Part shown: positions 26,851 through 35,876 of the stretch, piece after piece
Layout: every line of letters begins with the position of its first letter
How positions within the stretch are numbered: position 1 is the stretch's first letter
NCBI RefSeq assembly: GCF_005222955.1
Contig: NZ_LWUA01000243.1
Coordinates: 1-64,000 of the forward strand
Direction of reading: 5' to 3'
Source of the DNA: Blastococcus sp. CCUG 61487
GTDB lineage: Bacteria > Actinomycetota > Actinomycetes > Mycobacteriales > Geodermatophilaceae
DNA: 64,000 nucleotides
Program-made: the position numbers and the translations under genes
Notes under the pieces: model-generated
What the model saw: only the letters and a program-made list of their open reading frames with translations
The model's database searches: none
Told to the model about the DNA's origin: nothing

Positions 26851-27885
26851 TCATCCGGACCTGTCGCGGAGGGTGTCCCGCAGCGCCTCCAGGCCCGAGT
26901 ACCGCGGCCGCCAGCCGAGCTCCTCCCGGGCGCGGGTGGTGTCCATGACGGCGGGATGGCTGGCCGCTTCGATCCACTGCGCCACCGGTGGCAGGAACGG
27001 CAGCCGGGAGATGGCCCGGGCGGCGAGCTGCCCGGGTGCCGGTGGCAGCGGGATGGGCCATGCGCCGAACTCGCGGGCGACGTCGGCGGCGGTCAGGACG
27101 CCGTCGCCGGCGATGTTGTAGGCGCCGGGTGGGCCCGCTCCGACCACGCACAGCAGGAGCGCCCGGCCGACGTCCTCCTCGTGGACGAACTGCAGCGGGT
27201 GCTCGGGGACGGGCAAGGGGATGGGCACCGGGAGCCGGCGTGGCCGGCCGAGCAGTCGCCGGCCCAGCGGCGCCAGCGGTCCGGGCAGCACGTCCTTGGC
27301 GCCGATCGCGTTCGGCCCCAGCACGACAGGTGGGCGGAGCAGGTACAGCGCCAGGTCGGGAGCGGCCGCGGACTCCTGCTCCAGGAGGTGCTCGAGCTCG
27401 GCCTTCTCCTGGGCGTAGAACAACCGGTGGGCCGGCCGGGTGGGCCAGTCCTCGGGGATCGGTTCGGGGTTGTCGGAGTGGAAGCCGTACGCGGCCACCG
27501 ACGACGCGTAGACGAACCGGCGGGCACCGGAGGCGGCCGCGGCGCGGAACACGTCGAGCGTGCCGTCGACGTTGATCGCGCGTGTCGTCTCGCGCGAGGC
27601 GTTGCCGGTGATGAGGAAGGCCAGGTGGACGACGACGTCGGCGCCGCGGAAGGCCTCCCGCAGGGCGTCGGGGTCGCGGACGTCGCCCTGGCGGTACTCC
27701 ATCTTCGTCCAGCCGCGCGCGGCCGGGTCGAACGGCCGGCGGGCCATCCCGATGATCCGGGTGATCCGGTCGTCGTCCTGCAGCAGCGGCACCAGCCCGG
27801 CGCCGAACGTGCCGGTCGGACCGGTGACCGCGACGGTGAGGTCGCGGTCCCACGGGCGCCGTCGCCGCTGCTGAGCCGGGCTCAC
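26851..27885 (-). CDS. NAD-dependent epimerase/dehydratase family protein
   Basis: A 344-residue extended SDR. The Rossmann motif TGPTGTFGAGLV, DVRDPDAL, the SSVAAYG serine region and an active-site Tyr in FYAQEKAE (YxxxK) are all visible. Members next to WS/DGAT genes are annotated as epimerases or SDRs acting on sugars or lipids; the substrate is unknown. The GTG start overlaps the upstream acyltransferase stop (GTGA), so the two are translationally coupled. Confidence 0.85.
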   Translation of the reverse strand: MSPAQQRRRRPWDRDLTVAVTGPTGTFGAGLVPLLQDDDRITRIIGMARRPFDPAARGWTKMEYRQGDVRDPDALREAFRGADVVVHLAFLITGNASRETTRAINVDGTLDVFRAAAASGARRFVYASSVAAYGFHSDNPEPIPEDWPTRPAHRLFYAQEKAELEHLLEQESAAAPDLALYLLRPPVVLGPNAIGAKDVLPGPLAPLGRRLLGRPRRLPVPIPLPVPEHPLQFVHEEDVGRALLLCVVGAGPPGAYNIAGDGVLTAADVAREFGAWPIPLPPAPGQLAARAISRLPFLPPVAQWIEAASHPAVMDTTRAREELGWRPRYSGLEALRDTLRDRSG

Positions 27886-29378
27886 CTGCCCGCGGCCGAC
27901 GCCGACCGCTTGCGCGGCTTCGCCTTCGCCTCGGGCTCCGGCTGCGACACCTCGGGCTCCGGCTGCGACACGTCGGGCGTGGCCTTCTCGGCGCGGGCGA
28001 ACTCGAGCAGCTCCTCGATCCCGCCGCGGATCCCGCGGGACAGCACGTCCACGTCGGAGAAGGCGTCGAAGTCGGCGTTGATGCCGAAGGTCATCGTGTC
28101 GAGGTAGCTGAAGATCCCGATCGAGCAGCGGGTACCGCCGGCGATCGGCACGTAGGCGTAGGCCGAGGACATGCGGCGGCCGAGCACGTAGAGCGGGATC
28201 GGCGGACCGGGCACGTTGGTGGTGACCGCCTGGCACCAGACCTGCCCGGCGGTGAGCGCGGCGCGCACGCCCAGGGACAGCAGCGTGGGCGCGACGAAGT
28301 CGCCCATCGAGATGATCGACGGCACGTCGACCGCCTGCATCGCCTTCTTGTACTCGTCCATCTGGCCGCGGATGGACTCCAGCCGGGACAGCGGGTCCGG
28401 ATCGCCGACGGGCAGGTCGACGAACACGCAGGAGACGGCGTTGTTCAGCGTGCCGCGCTGGTTCTCCGCCCGGACCGACACCGGGACCATCGTCCGCACG
28501 ACCAGCTTGTCCGAGGTGAGCTCGCCGCGACCCTTCAGCAGGTCGCGGAAGCCGGCGGTGATCGCGGTGAGGACGACGTCGTTCACCGTGCCACCGAGCG
28601 CCGTGCGGACCTCCTTGAGCTCGGCGAACTTCCCCGACGTCCAAGCCCAGCGGCGGTGTGGGCCGATCGGCCCGTTGAGCGAGCGCGCGGTCGGCGTCAG
28701 CGCCTGCTTGGCGAGCGAGGGGACCGTCGAGGCGAGGGTCTTGCCGGAGCCCACCAGTTCCTTGGCCACCCGGCGCGGACCGCCGAGGGCCGGCAGCGAG
28801 GAGAGCTGCCGCAGCGGGTTGGCCACGGCGTCGGCGATCGCGCCGGCCACCATGCCGGCGCCGGACGGGGACCGCTGCGGCGTCCAGTCCCGCGGCTCGT
28901 CGTGCGTCGCGTCGGGGGAGAGGTCGAACATCAGCTGCATGAGGTCGGTGCCGGCGACGCCGTCGACCATGCAGTGGTGGACCTTGGAGATGATCGCCCA
29001 GCGGTCGTCCTCCAGACCCTCGACCAGGAAGATCTCCCACAGCGGCTTGGACATGTCCAGGCGGTGGCCGAGGATACGGCCGGCGAGGTTGCGCAGCTGC
29101 TCGTCGCTGCCCGGACGGGGCACCGCGGTGTGCCGCACGTGGTAGAGGATCTGGAAGTGCGGGTCGTCGACCCACATGGGGCGGCCGAGCTGCAGTGGCA
29201 CCTCGCGCACCCGCTGGCGGTAGCGGGGGACCAGCGGGAGCTTGCTGAGCAGGAGCCGGACGACGTCGCCGTAGCTGGGGGCGGGCCCGTCGAAGACGGC
29301 CACCGAGCCCACGTGCATGGGGGTGTTCTCGCTCTCCGCGAAGTAGAAGCCGCTGTCGAGCGCGCTCATCCGGTCCAC
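27882..29378 (-). CDS. Wax ester synthase / diacylglycerol acyltransferase (WS/DGAT)
   Basis: A 498-residue bifunctional acyltransferase. The active-site motif HHCMVDG is intact, and the family N-terminus (MDRMSALDSGFYFAE), NDVVLTAITAGFR and the C-terminal NVPGPPIPLYVLG are present. It esterifies diacylglycerol or fatty alcohols with acyl-CoA at the membrane or lipid droplet surface. The tail carries a short repeated EPEVSQP segment (two 21-bp units at 27931-27972) and then a basic end. The GTG start follows GAGGAGCAG. It probably makes storage lipid, coupled to the downstream epimerase. Confidence 0.93.
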   Translation of the reverse strand: MDRMSALDSGFYFAESENTPMHVGSVAVFDGPAPSYGDVVRLLLSKLPLVPRYRQRVREVPLQLGRPMWVDDPHFQILYHVRHTAVPRPGSDEQLRNLAGRILGHRLDMSKPLWEIFLVEGLEDDRWAIISKVHHCMVDGVAGTDLMQLMFDLSPDATHDEPRDWTPQRSPSGAGMVAGAIADAVANPLRQLSSLPALGGPRRVAKELVGSGKTLASTVPSLAKQALTPTARSLNGPIGPHRRWAWTSGKFAELKEVRTALGGTVNDVVLTAITAGFRDLLKGRGELTSDKLVVRTMVPVSVRAENQRGTLNNAVSCVFVDLPVGDPDPLSRLESIRGQMDEYKKAMQAVDVPSIISMGDFVAPTLLSLGVRAALTAGQVWCQAVTTNVPGPPIPLYVLGRRMSSAYAYVPIAGGTRCSIGIFSYLDTMTFGINADFDAFSDVDVLSRGIRGGIEELLEFARAEKATPDVSQPEPEVSQPEPEAKAKPRKRSASAAGR

Positions 29379-29517
29379 GATCTGCTCCTCGCCGCTCCCG
29401 CCCGGCTGCTCGGACGGAATGCCGTTGGTGGGCGCCGAAACTAGGGGTGCCGCTCACCCCCCGCAAGCCGGGTGCGTGAGGCAGGCCACAGCTGCTCCTG
29501 CCCGCTCCGCCCGGCGG

Positions 29518-30483
29518 TCAACCAGCGAGTTCCCGGCCGGTCTCCACTCGGTCGAGCAGCGCCAGGAACGCCGTGTCCACGACCCGGGTGCGGGTGAGGT
29601 TCACGCTGTGCCCGGCACCCGGGACGAGGACCAGCTCCGCGCGGTCACCGATCTCCGCGGCCAGCCGCCGGCCGTGCTCGACGGGGGTCAGCCGGTCGTG
29701 GGTGGCGGCGACGACGGTGGTCGGCACCCGCCCGATCACCGGCAGCGACCCGTACTCCTCGTGGTCGAGGAAGGTCGCGTAGAACGCGGCGGAGACCGGG
29801 AAGGGCGTCTCCTCGAGGAGCTGCTGCACCAGCCGGACGGCGGCGGGATCGGCGTCCGCTCGATCTCCGAACAGCAGCCGGCGGGTGAACCACCGCCCGA
29901 ACCTGCTGCCGCGGCGGCGGAAGCGCTCCAGCAGCGGCGCCAGGAGCTGCAGCACCCGCAGGTACAGCGGGAGCAGCCGCAGCCACCTGATGATCTTCAC
30001 GATCCGGCCGAGGAGGCCGGTCTCCACCAGCCCACCCGCCGAGGTGGCCATGAGGAAGACGCCGACGACGCGGTCGCCGAACAGCTCGGGCCGCTGCCGC
30101 GCCAGGGCCATCACGCTCATCCCGCCCATCGAGTGCCCGGCCAGCACCACGGGCCCGGACGGGACCACGGCGTCGAGCACCTGGCCGAGGTCCCGGCCGG
30201 TGCGGTCGATGGTGGCGTCGGGCAGCGGGGTGGCGGCCGACCGGCCGTGGCCGCGCTGGTCCCAGAGCACCAGCCGCGCGCGCCCGCGCAGCGCCAGCCG
30301 CTGCAGCTCCCACTCGGCCAGGCGGGCGGTGAAGCCGTGGGAGAGGACGACGGTGAGCGGCGTGCCCACCGCCTCGTCCACCTCGACGTGCAGGTCGACG
30401 CCGTCGTCGGTGCGCACCGTGCGGGAGCCCGGCGGCGGCGGGCCGGTCAGCGGCGGGAGCGTGAGCACCGGGTCGGATCGCAT
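29518..30483 (-). CDS. Alpha/beta hydrolase
   Basis: About 321 residues. Core motifs are LSHGFTARLAEW, DQRGHGRS, the nucleophile elbow GHSMGG, ATHDRLTP for the acid region and GAGHSVNL for the catalytic His. A central helical cap of ~90 residues (VKIIRWLRLLPLYLRVLQLL) is hydrophobic and might sit on a membrane or lipid surface. An upstream GTG at 30540 would leave only 14 bp to the divergent NIF3 start, so I prefer the ATG at 30483. It is the third such hydrolase in 6 kb around the WS/DGAT gene. Confidence 0.82.
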   Translation of the reverse strand: MRSDPVLTLPPLTGPPPPGSRTVRTDDGVDLHVEVDEAVGTPLTVVLSHGFTARLAEWELQRLALRGRARLVLWDQRGHGRSAATPLPDATIDRTGRDLGQVLDAVVPSGPVVLAGHSMGGMSVMALARQRPELFGDRVVGVFLMATSAGGLVETGLLGRIVKIIRWLRLLPLYLRVLQLLAPLLERFRRRGSRFGRWFTRRLLFGDRADADPAAVRLVQQLLEETPFPVSAAFYATFLDHEEYGSLPVIGRVPTTVVAATHDRLTPVEHGRRLAAEIGDRAELVLVPGAGHSVNLTRTRVVDTAFLALLDRVETGRELAG

Positions 30484-30554
30484 CCCGCCCATCCCAGGCC
30501 GCCGGCCCGTCGCCGGCAACCCGAGCACCCGGCCGCTCACCTACAGTCCGGTCC

Positions 30555-31391
30555 GTGACGGTGCGGCTGGCTCAGGTGATCGACGCGCTGCAGGCGCGCT
30601 ACGACCCGGCGCTCGCCGAGCCGTGGGACGCCGTCGGCCTGGTGTGCGGCGACCCCGACGAGCCCGTGGGCAGGGTGCTGTTCGCCGTCGACCCGACCGC
30701 CGCGGTGGTGGACGAGGTGGTCGCGACCGGTGCGGACCTGCTCGTGACGCACCACCCGCTGTTCCTCACCCCCGTCCACGGCGTGCCCGCGGACGACCCG
30801 AAGGGCCGGCTCGTGCACCGGCTGGTGCGCGCCGGAGCGGGCCTGTTCGTGGCGCACACCAACGCCGACCGGGCACCGGACACCGGCGTGAACGCCGCGC
30901 TGGCCGACGTCCTCGGCCTCACCGCGGCGGTGCCGCTGGACCCGTCGCCCGGACGGCCCGGCGCGGGCCTCGGCCGGGTCGGGGAGCTGCCGGAGGAGCT
31001 GAGCCTGGCGGAGTTCGCCGAGCTCGTGGCCCGGGTGCTGCCCGCGACCGCGAGCGGAGCCCGGATCGCCGGCGACCCGGGGCGGCGCGTGCGGCGGGTG
31101 GCCGTGTGCGGGGGGAGTGGCGGCTCGCTCCTGCCCGCCGCCGCGGCGGCCGGCGCCGACGTCCTGCTCACCAGCGACCTCAAGCACCACCCCGCCTCGG
31201 ACGCGCTGGAGGTGGACGGCCCGGCGCTGTGCGACGTCGCGCACTTCGCCAGCGAGTGGCCGTGGCTGCCGGTCGCGGCCGCCGCGCTGCGGGAGGACCT
31301 GGGCGGTGCGGTGGAGGTGACCGTGTCCGAGCGGCGCACGGACCCCTGGAGCCTCTCGGTAGCTCAAGGGCGCGGCGAACCGGATGAGTAG
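30555..31391 (+). CDS. NIF3-like dinuclear metal-centre protein
   Basis: A 278-residue protein of the NIF3/YbgI family. The metal-binding THHPLF and AHTNADRA motifs lie in the first half, and the HFASEWPW motif near the end completes the site. These proteins form toroidal hexamers; a GTP cyclohydrolase-like or metal-chaperone role has been proposed, but the function is open. It begins a three-gene run with the zinc-ribbon and RNase HI genes (gap of 9 bp, then an overlap), conserved in mycobacteria as Rv2230c-Rv2228c. Confidence 0.9.
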   Translation: MTVRLAQVIDALQARYDPALAEPWDAVGLVCGDPDEPVGRVLFAVDPTAAVVDEVVATGADLLVTHHPLFLTPVHGVPADDPKGRLVHRLVRAGAGLFVAHTNADRAPDTGVNAALADVLGLTAAVPLDPSPGRPGAGLGRVGELPEELSLAEFAELVARVLPATASGARIAGDPGRRVRRVAVCGGSGGSLLPAAAAAGADVLLTSDLKHHPASDALEVDGPALCDVAHFASEWPWLPVAAAALREDLGGAVEVTVSERRTDPWSLSVAQGRGEPDE

Positions 31392-31400
31392 GTTGTCTGC

Positions 31401-32141
31401 GTGAAGGTCGACCACTTCGAGCAGCAGAAGCTGCTGGATCTCGCGGCGGAGGACGTCGCGCTGACCCAGCTGGCGCACCGCAGGCGGACGCTGCCGGAGG
31501 TCGCGGCGGTGGAGGCCGCCGAGGAGGCCGAGCGCGCGACCGCGGCCGACGTCGTCCGCGCCGAGACCGAGGTCCGCGACCTGACCCGCGAGGTCAAGCG
31601 GCTGGAGTCCGACGTCGACACCGTGCGCCAGCGCGCCGCCCGCGACCAGGAGCGCCTGGACTCCGGTGCGGCCACGCCCAAGGAGATGACCAGCCTCCAG
31701 CACGAGATGGAGTCGCTGACCCGCCGGCAGGGCGACCTGGAGGACCAGCAGCTCGAGCTCATGGAGCGGTTGGAGGCGGCCGAGTCCGCCCTCGCCGCGG
31801 CGCAGCAGGGACAGGTCCGCGCGCGGGAGGAGCTCGAGCGCGCCCAGCAGCAGCGGGACGACGCCCTGGCCGACATCGCCGACGGCACCACGCGGCACGA
31901 GTCGGCGCGCGCCGAGGTGGCCGGCGGGCTGTCCGCGCCGCTGCTGAGCCTCTACGACCGCATCCGTGCCCAGACCGGCACCACCGGCGCGGCGATGCTC
32001 AAGGCCCGCCAGTGCCAGGGCTGCCGGATCGAGCTGTACGGCAACGAGCTGGCCGCGGTCCGCAACGCCGACCCGCACGAGGTGGTCCGCTGCGAGAACT
32101 GCGGCCGGATCCTGGTGCGGACCGCCGAGTCGGGGCTGTGA
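31401..32141 (+). CDS. Coiled-coil C4 zinc-ribbon protein (CT398/Rv2229c-like)
   Basis: A 246-residue protein. Residues ~10-170 form a continuous Glu/Arg/Gln-rich coiled coil. The C-terminal ~60 residues are a zinc ribbon with CQGC and CENC pairs. Homologues adopt a hairpin coiled coil tipped by the zinc domain and are thought to bind nucleic acid or proteins; one structure is known from Chlamydia and Helicobacter relatives, but the function is not settled. The GTG stop-start overlap with the RNase HI gene shows coupling. Confidence 0.88.
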   Translation: MKVDHFEQQKLLDLAAEDVALTQLAHRRRTLPEVAAVEAAEEAERATAADVVRAETEVRDLTREVKRLESDVDTVRQRAARDQERLDSGAATPKEMTSLQHEMESLTRRQGDLEDQQLELMERLEAAESALAAAQQGQVRAREELERAQQQRDDALADIADGTTRHESARAEVAGGLSAPLLSLYDRIRAQTGTTGAAMLKARQCQGCRIELYGNELAAVRNADPHEVVRCENCGRILVRTAESGL

Positions 32142-33232
32142 GCCCGCGCCGGTTCATCGTCGAGGCCGACGGCGGGTCGCGGGGCAACCCCGGCCCGGCC
32201 GGCTACGGCGCGCTGGTGCGCGACGCGGAGACCGGCCGGGTGCTGGCCGAGCGGGCCGCGTCGGTCGGCCGGGCGACGAACAACGTCGCCGAGTACGGCG
32301 GGCTGGTGGCCGGGCTGCAGGCCGCGCTCGACCTCGACCCCTCCGCCGAGGTGGAGGTCCGCATGGACTCCAAGCTCGTCGTCGAGCAGATGTCGGGTCG
32401 CTGGAAGATCAAGCACCCGGACATGCAGCAGCTCGCCCTGCAGGCCCGCGCGATCGCCCGGCAGCTCGCCGACGTCCGCTACACGTGGGTGCCGCGCGCG
32501 CAGAACCGCGCGGCCGACGCGCTGGCGAACAGCGCCATGGACGGCACGCCGGTGCACCGCGACACCGCCGCCGAACCGTCGGTGCGCTCGACCGACGTGC
32601 AGCCCGAGGAGCCGGCGCCCGTCGTCACCACCGTGACGCACCTGCTCCGGCACGGGCAGACCGAGCACACCCCGGAGCGTCGTTACAGCGGCCGTAACGA
32701 CCTTCCGCTGTCCCGGACGGGGCGCGCCGAGGCCGAGGCGGCCGCCCACCGCCTGGCCGCGCTGGGCATCGACGTCGTCGTCGCCTCCCCGCTGCGCCGC
32801 ACCCGGGAGACTGCCGAGATCGTCGCGGAGGTCCTCGGGCTGGCGGTCGAGTACGACGACGACCTGGTCGAACTGGACTTCGGCGACCTCGAGGGGCTCA
32901 CCAGCGAGGAGGCCAGGGCCCGGCACCCGCTGGCCCAGCGGCGGTTCATGCTCGACCTCACCGTGGCCGCGCCCGGGGGCGAGTCGATCGCCGACGTGAG
33001 CGGCCGGGTCGCGCGTGCGCGACGGCGGATCCTCGAGCGGTACGCCGGCCGCAGCGTGCTGGTGATCAGCCACGTGACCCCGATCAAGCTCATGCTCGTC
33101 GCCGGGCTGGGCGTGGGGGACGAGGTCGTCCACCGGGTGTTCCTGGAGGCGGCGTCGCTGTCCACGGTCGCGTGGTCCTCGGACGGGCGGACGTCGGTGC
33201 GGCTGGTGAACGACACCGCGCACCTGCGCTGA
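32138..33232 (+). CDS. Bifunctional RNase HI / histidine acid phosphatase (Rv2228c-like)
   Basis: A 364-residue fusion. The N-terminal ~135 residues are RNase HI with the catalytic carboxylates in EADGGSRGNPG, NVAEYGGL, MDSKLVV and NRAADALAN. After a short linker, residues ~165-364 are a phosphoglycerate-mutase-like phosphatase (LLRHGQTEHT, PLRRTRETAE, SHVTPIKLM). The M. tuberculosis homologue acts on RNA-DNA hybrids and as an alpha-ribazole or acid phosphatase, linking it to cobalamin synthesis. The GTG start overlaps the previous stop. Confidence 0.93.
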   Translation: MSPRRFIVEADGGSRGNPGPAGYGALVRDAETGRVLAERAASVGRATNNVAEYGGLVAGLQAALDLDPSAEVEVRMDSKLVVEQMSGRWKIKHPDMQQLALQARAIARQLADVRYTWVPRAQNRAADALANSAMDGTPVHRDTAAEPSVRSTDVQPEEPAPVVTTVTHLLRHGQTEHTPERRYSGRNDLPLSRTGRAEAEAAAHRLAALGIDVVVASPLRRTRETAEIVAEVLGLAVEYDDDLVELDFGDLEGLTSEEARARHPLAQRRFMLDLTVAAPGGESIADVSGRVARARRRILERYAGRSVLVISHVTPIKLMLVAGLGVGDEVVHRVFLEAASLSTVAWSSDGRTSVRLVNDTAHLR

Positions 33233-33242
33233 TCCGCCGCGG

Positions 33243-33998
33243 TCAGATCCGCAGGAACAGGTAGACCGAGACGGCGACGCCGAAGCAGACGATGAAGATG
33301 CGCAGCGGCGTCGTCGGCACCCGCATCGCGACGCGTGCGCCGAGGAAACCGCCCAGCAGGCTGGCCGGTGCCGCCACCGCCACCACTCCCCAGTGCACGG
33401 CGCCGAACAGGCCGAACACGACCACGGTGACGGTGGCGGTGATCGCCGAGAGCGCCGACTTGAGCGCGTTGGCGAGCTTGAGCCGGTGCAGCGCCAGGCC
33501 CAGCACGCCGACCAGGATCACGCCGAGCGCCCCGCCGAAGTAGCCGCCGTAGACGGTAGCCAGGAACAGCGCCACGTACAGCCACGCGGGGTCGGCCGTC
33601 TCGCCGTCGTCCTCCCCCCGGCGCAGCCGCGTGGTGAGCAGCGGCTGGACCGCGAGCAGCAGGCTGGCCAGCAGTACCAGCACCGGGACGACGACGTCGA
33701 AGGCCTCGCTGGGCGTGGTCAGCAGCAGCACGCTGCCCGTCGTCCCACCGAGAACGGCGACCAGCCCCAGCCGCAGGATGCGGTTCCGCTGGCCGCGGTA
33801 CTCCGGCCGGAAGCCGGCGACGCCACCGAGGTAGCCCGGCCACTGGGACACCGAGTTGGTCACGTTCGCCTCGACGGTGCCGAGGCCGAGCGCGACGAGG
33901 GTGGGGAAGAGGATGAGCGAGCCGCCGCCGGCGATCGAGTTGATGCCGCCCGCCAGGAACGCCACCCCGGCCGCGATCAGCAGGTCGAGGGCGGACAC
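33243..33998 (-). CDS. TauE/SafE-family sulfite/sulfonate exporter-like permease
   Basis: A 251-residue integral membrane protein with about seven to eight helices. The duplicated family motif is clear: AGGINSIAGGGSLILFP in the first half and GGYFGGALGVILVGVLG in the second. The family moves sulfite, sulfonates or related small anions across the cytoplasmic membrane; the substrate here is unknown. The GTG at 33998 gives the family N-terminus. It is convergent with RNase HI (10-bp gap) and downstream of the deaminase gene. Confidence 0.88.
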   Translation of the reverse strand: MSALDLLIAAGVAFLAGGINSIAGGGSLILFPTLVALGLGTVEANVTNSVSQWPGYLGGVAGFRPEYRGQRNRILRLGLVAVLGGTTGSVLLLTTPSEAFDVVVPVLVLLASLLLAVQPLLTTRLRRGEDDGETADPAWLYVALFLATVYGGYFGGALGVILVGVLGLALHRLKLANALKSALSAITATVTVVVFGLFGAVHWGVVAVAAPASLLGGFLGARVAMRVPTTPLRIFIVCFGVAVSVYLFLRI

Positions 33999-34026
33999 GA
34001 CCGCCGACCCTACGGCCCTCCTCCGG

Positions 34027-34503
34027 TCACCTCGCGAGGAACCTCCGGTGCAGCTCGCGCACCTCGTCGTCGAGGCCGGGCACGGGTCCCTCGACGACGA
34101 CGCCGGGGACCACCTCCTGGATCGGCAGCGGCCGGACCGGCGCGGGCGGAGCGCCCAGCTCGGCGTACCAGCGGCTGGTCTGGGCAGCGGAGCTCGCGTA
34201 GACGATGCGGCCCAGCCCCACCCAGCCGTGCGCGGCCGCGCACATCGGGCAGTGCTCGCCGGAGGTGTAGACGGTGGCGGCGGCGCGCTCGTCCGGGGTG
34301 AGGTGCTCGGCCGCCCACCGGGCGATCGCGAACTCGGGGTGCCGGGTCGCGTCGCCACCGGCCACGTGGTTGTGGTCCTCGAAGCGGACCCGGCCGGAGG
34401 CGTCGACGAGCACGGAGCCGAACGGCTCGTCGCCGGCGTCGAGGGCGGCGCGGGCGAGTGCCACGCAGCGGCGCAGGTGGGCGCGATCGGTGTCGTCGAC
34501 CAT
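34027..34503 (-). CDS. Nucleoside deaminase (cytidine/guanine deaminase-like)
   Basis: A 158-residue zinc deaminase. The HPEFAI motif supplies the zinc His and proton-shuttle Glu, and the Cys pair is in EHCPMCAAA. The length and the C-terminal VPGLDDEV-ELHRRFL tail fit the guanine deaminase/CMP-dCMP deaminase family rather than TadA. Substrate assignment needs comparison. It starts 27 bp from the divergent PIG-L gene; its stop lies 28 bp before the TauE start, so they may be co-transcribed. Confidence 0.88.
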   Translation of the reverse strand: MVDDTDRAHLRRCVALARAALDAGDEPFGSVLVDASGRVRFEDHNHVAGGDATRHPEFAIARWAAEHLTPDERAAATVYTSGEHCPMCAAAHGWVGLGRIVYASSAAQTSRWYAELGAPPAPVRPLPIQEVVPGVVVEGPVPGLDDEVRELHRRFLAR

Positions 34504-34530
34504 GACCCCATCCTGCGCCAGACTCGCGGC

Positions 34531-35250
34531 ATGCCATCCAAGCCGATGCCCGACGACTGGCAGCGCGCCCTCGTCGTCGCCGCCCATCCCGACGACATCG
34601 AGTACGGCCTCGCCGCGGCGGTCGCGGTCTGGACGGCGGCCGGCAAGGAGGTGCACTACCTGCTCGCGACCCGCGGCGAGGCGGGGATGGCCGGGGTGCC
34701 GCCCGAGGAGGCCGGGCCCCTGCGCGAGGACGAGGAGCGGCGTTCCGCCGCGGTCGTCGGCGTCACCGAGGTGGAATTCCTCGACCACCGGGACGGCGTC
34801 CTCGTGGCCGGGCCCGAGCTGCGGCGCGACCTCGCCGGGGCCATCCGGCGGCACCGGCCGGAGCTCGTCGTCACCGGCTACTTCGGCCCGACCTGGACGC
34901 CGCCCGGGGTCTCACCGGCGTACCTCAACTCCGCCGACCACCAGGCGCTCGGGCAGAGCGTGCTCGACGCGGTGGCCGACGCCGGCAACGAGTGGATCTT
35001 CCCGGATCTCGCCGAGGAGCCGTGGCGCGGTGTCCAGTACATCGCCGTCGGCGAGCTGCTCGACCCGCCGCACGAGGTCGACGTGAGCGGGACCGTCGAG
35101 CTGGCGGTGCAGTCGCTGTCGGAGCACCGCCGGTACCTGGAGCTGCTGTCGGACGACCCTGTCGACATGCAGGCACGTCAGGTCGTCGACATGTCGACCC
35201 TCAAGGAGGACGGCGGGCGGCGCGTCGGCTTCCGCCTCTACTGGGGCTGA
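34531..35250 (+). CDS. PIG-L family deacetylase
   Basis: A 239-residue zinc-dependent LmbE-like deacetylase. The metal motif AHPDDIE (H19, D21, D22) and the third His in NSADHQAL are present. In actinobacteria the family includes MshB and Mca of mycothiol metabolism. This one is shorter than MshB (~300) and more like uncharacterised paralogues, so I do not assign a symbol. A long palindromic hairpin follows 18 bp after its stop. Confidence 0.87.
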   Translation: MPSKPMPDDWQRALVVAAHPDDIEYGLAAAVAVWTAAGKEVHYLLATRGEAGMAGVPPEEAGPLREDEERRSAAVVGVTEVEFLDHRDGVLVAGPELRRDLAGAIRRHRPELVVTGYFGPTWTPPGVSPAYLNSADHQALGQSVLDAVADAGNEWIFPDLAEEPWRGVQYIAVGELLDPPHEVDVSGTVELAVQSLSEHRRYLELLSDDPVDMQARQVVDMSTLKEDGGRRVGFRLYWG

Positions 35251-35267
35251 CCCGCGCGCTGCAGCCG

Positions 35268-35341
35268 AGTTGATCATCGTCGGCGTGCGCGCCGTCGCGG
35301 CGTGCCGGCGTGTGTCGCGCGCACGGAGACGATGATCGACT
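35268..35341 (+). terminator. Long imperfect hairpin after the PIG-L gene
   Basis: The arms AGTTGATCATCGTC and GACGATGATCGACT pair at 13 of 14 positions. Inside, GTGCGCGC pairs with GCGCGCAC, so most of the 74 bases can fold. There is no T run. It separates the PIG-L gene from rnpB and lies immediately before the likely rnpB promoter (TAGACT at 35352-35357 as a possible -10). Confidence 0.6.
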
Positions 35342-35365
35342 GGCGAGGTTCTAGACTGGCCGGCA

Positions 35366-35790
35366 CGACGGACGAGTCGGCTGGGCGGTCGCGTCGGCGG
35401 GGGAGACCCCGTCGCCGAGGAACGTCCGGGCTCCACAGGGCAGGGTGGTCGTCAACAGCGACCCGGGGTGACCCGCGGGACAGTGCCACAGAGAACAGAC
35501 CGCCAGCGGTTCGCCGCTGGTAAGGGTGAAACGGTGGTGTAAGAGACCACCGCACACCGGGTGACCGGTGTGGCTCGGTAAACCCCACCCGGAGCAAGGT
35601 CAAGAGGGAACGGCGGCTCCAGTTCGCTGGATCGGTCGTCCTGCGCAGGCGTTCGAGGGCGGCCCGCCCGAGCCTGCGGGTAGACCGCTCGAGCCTGCCG
35701 GCAACGGCAGGCCTAGATGGATGACCGCCCATCGGGAGGCCGTGAGGCACCCGTGGACAGAACCCGGCGTACAGGCCGACTCGTCCGTCG
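35366..35790 (+). ncRNA. rnpB: RNase P RNA (type A)
   Basis: The bacterial RNase P RNA core is recognisable: GAGGAACGTCCGGGCTCC near the 5' end (P4/CR-I side), CAGAGAACAGACCGCC, the GGTAAGGGTGAAACGGTG block with AAGAGACCACCG, and the 3' ACCCGGCGTACAGGCC. The ends form a perfect 16-bp P1 helix (35366-35381 with 35775-35790). The length of about 425 nt suits an actinobacterial type A RNA. It matures the 5' ends of tRNAs together with RnpA. Exact ends may differ by a few bases within P1. Confidence 0.95.
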
Positions 35791-35876
35791 TCCCGCGCCT
35801 CGACGGGTTCCCCCTCGCGCCGCACCGGCCTAGCGTCGGTCCTCCCACGGGGGCCGACGACGGCGGGAGGCTCGCC

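Noticed and set aside
27931-27972. 21-bp tandem duplication in the WS/DGAT tail as a functional repeat
   Set aside because: Only two units in a low-complexity, probably disordered C-terminus; likely neutral.
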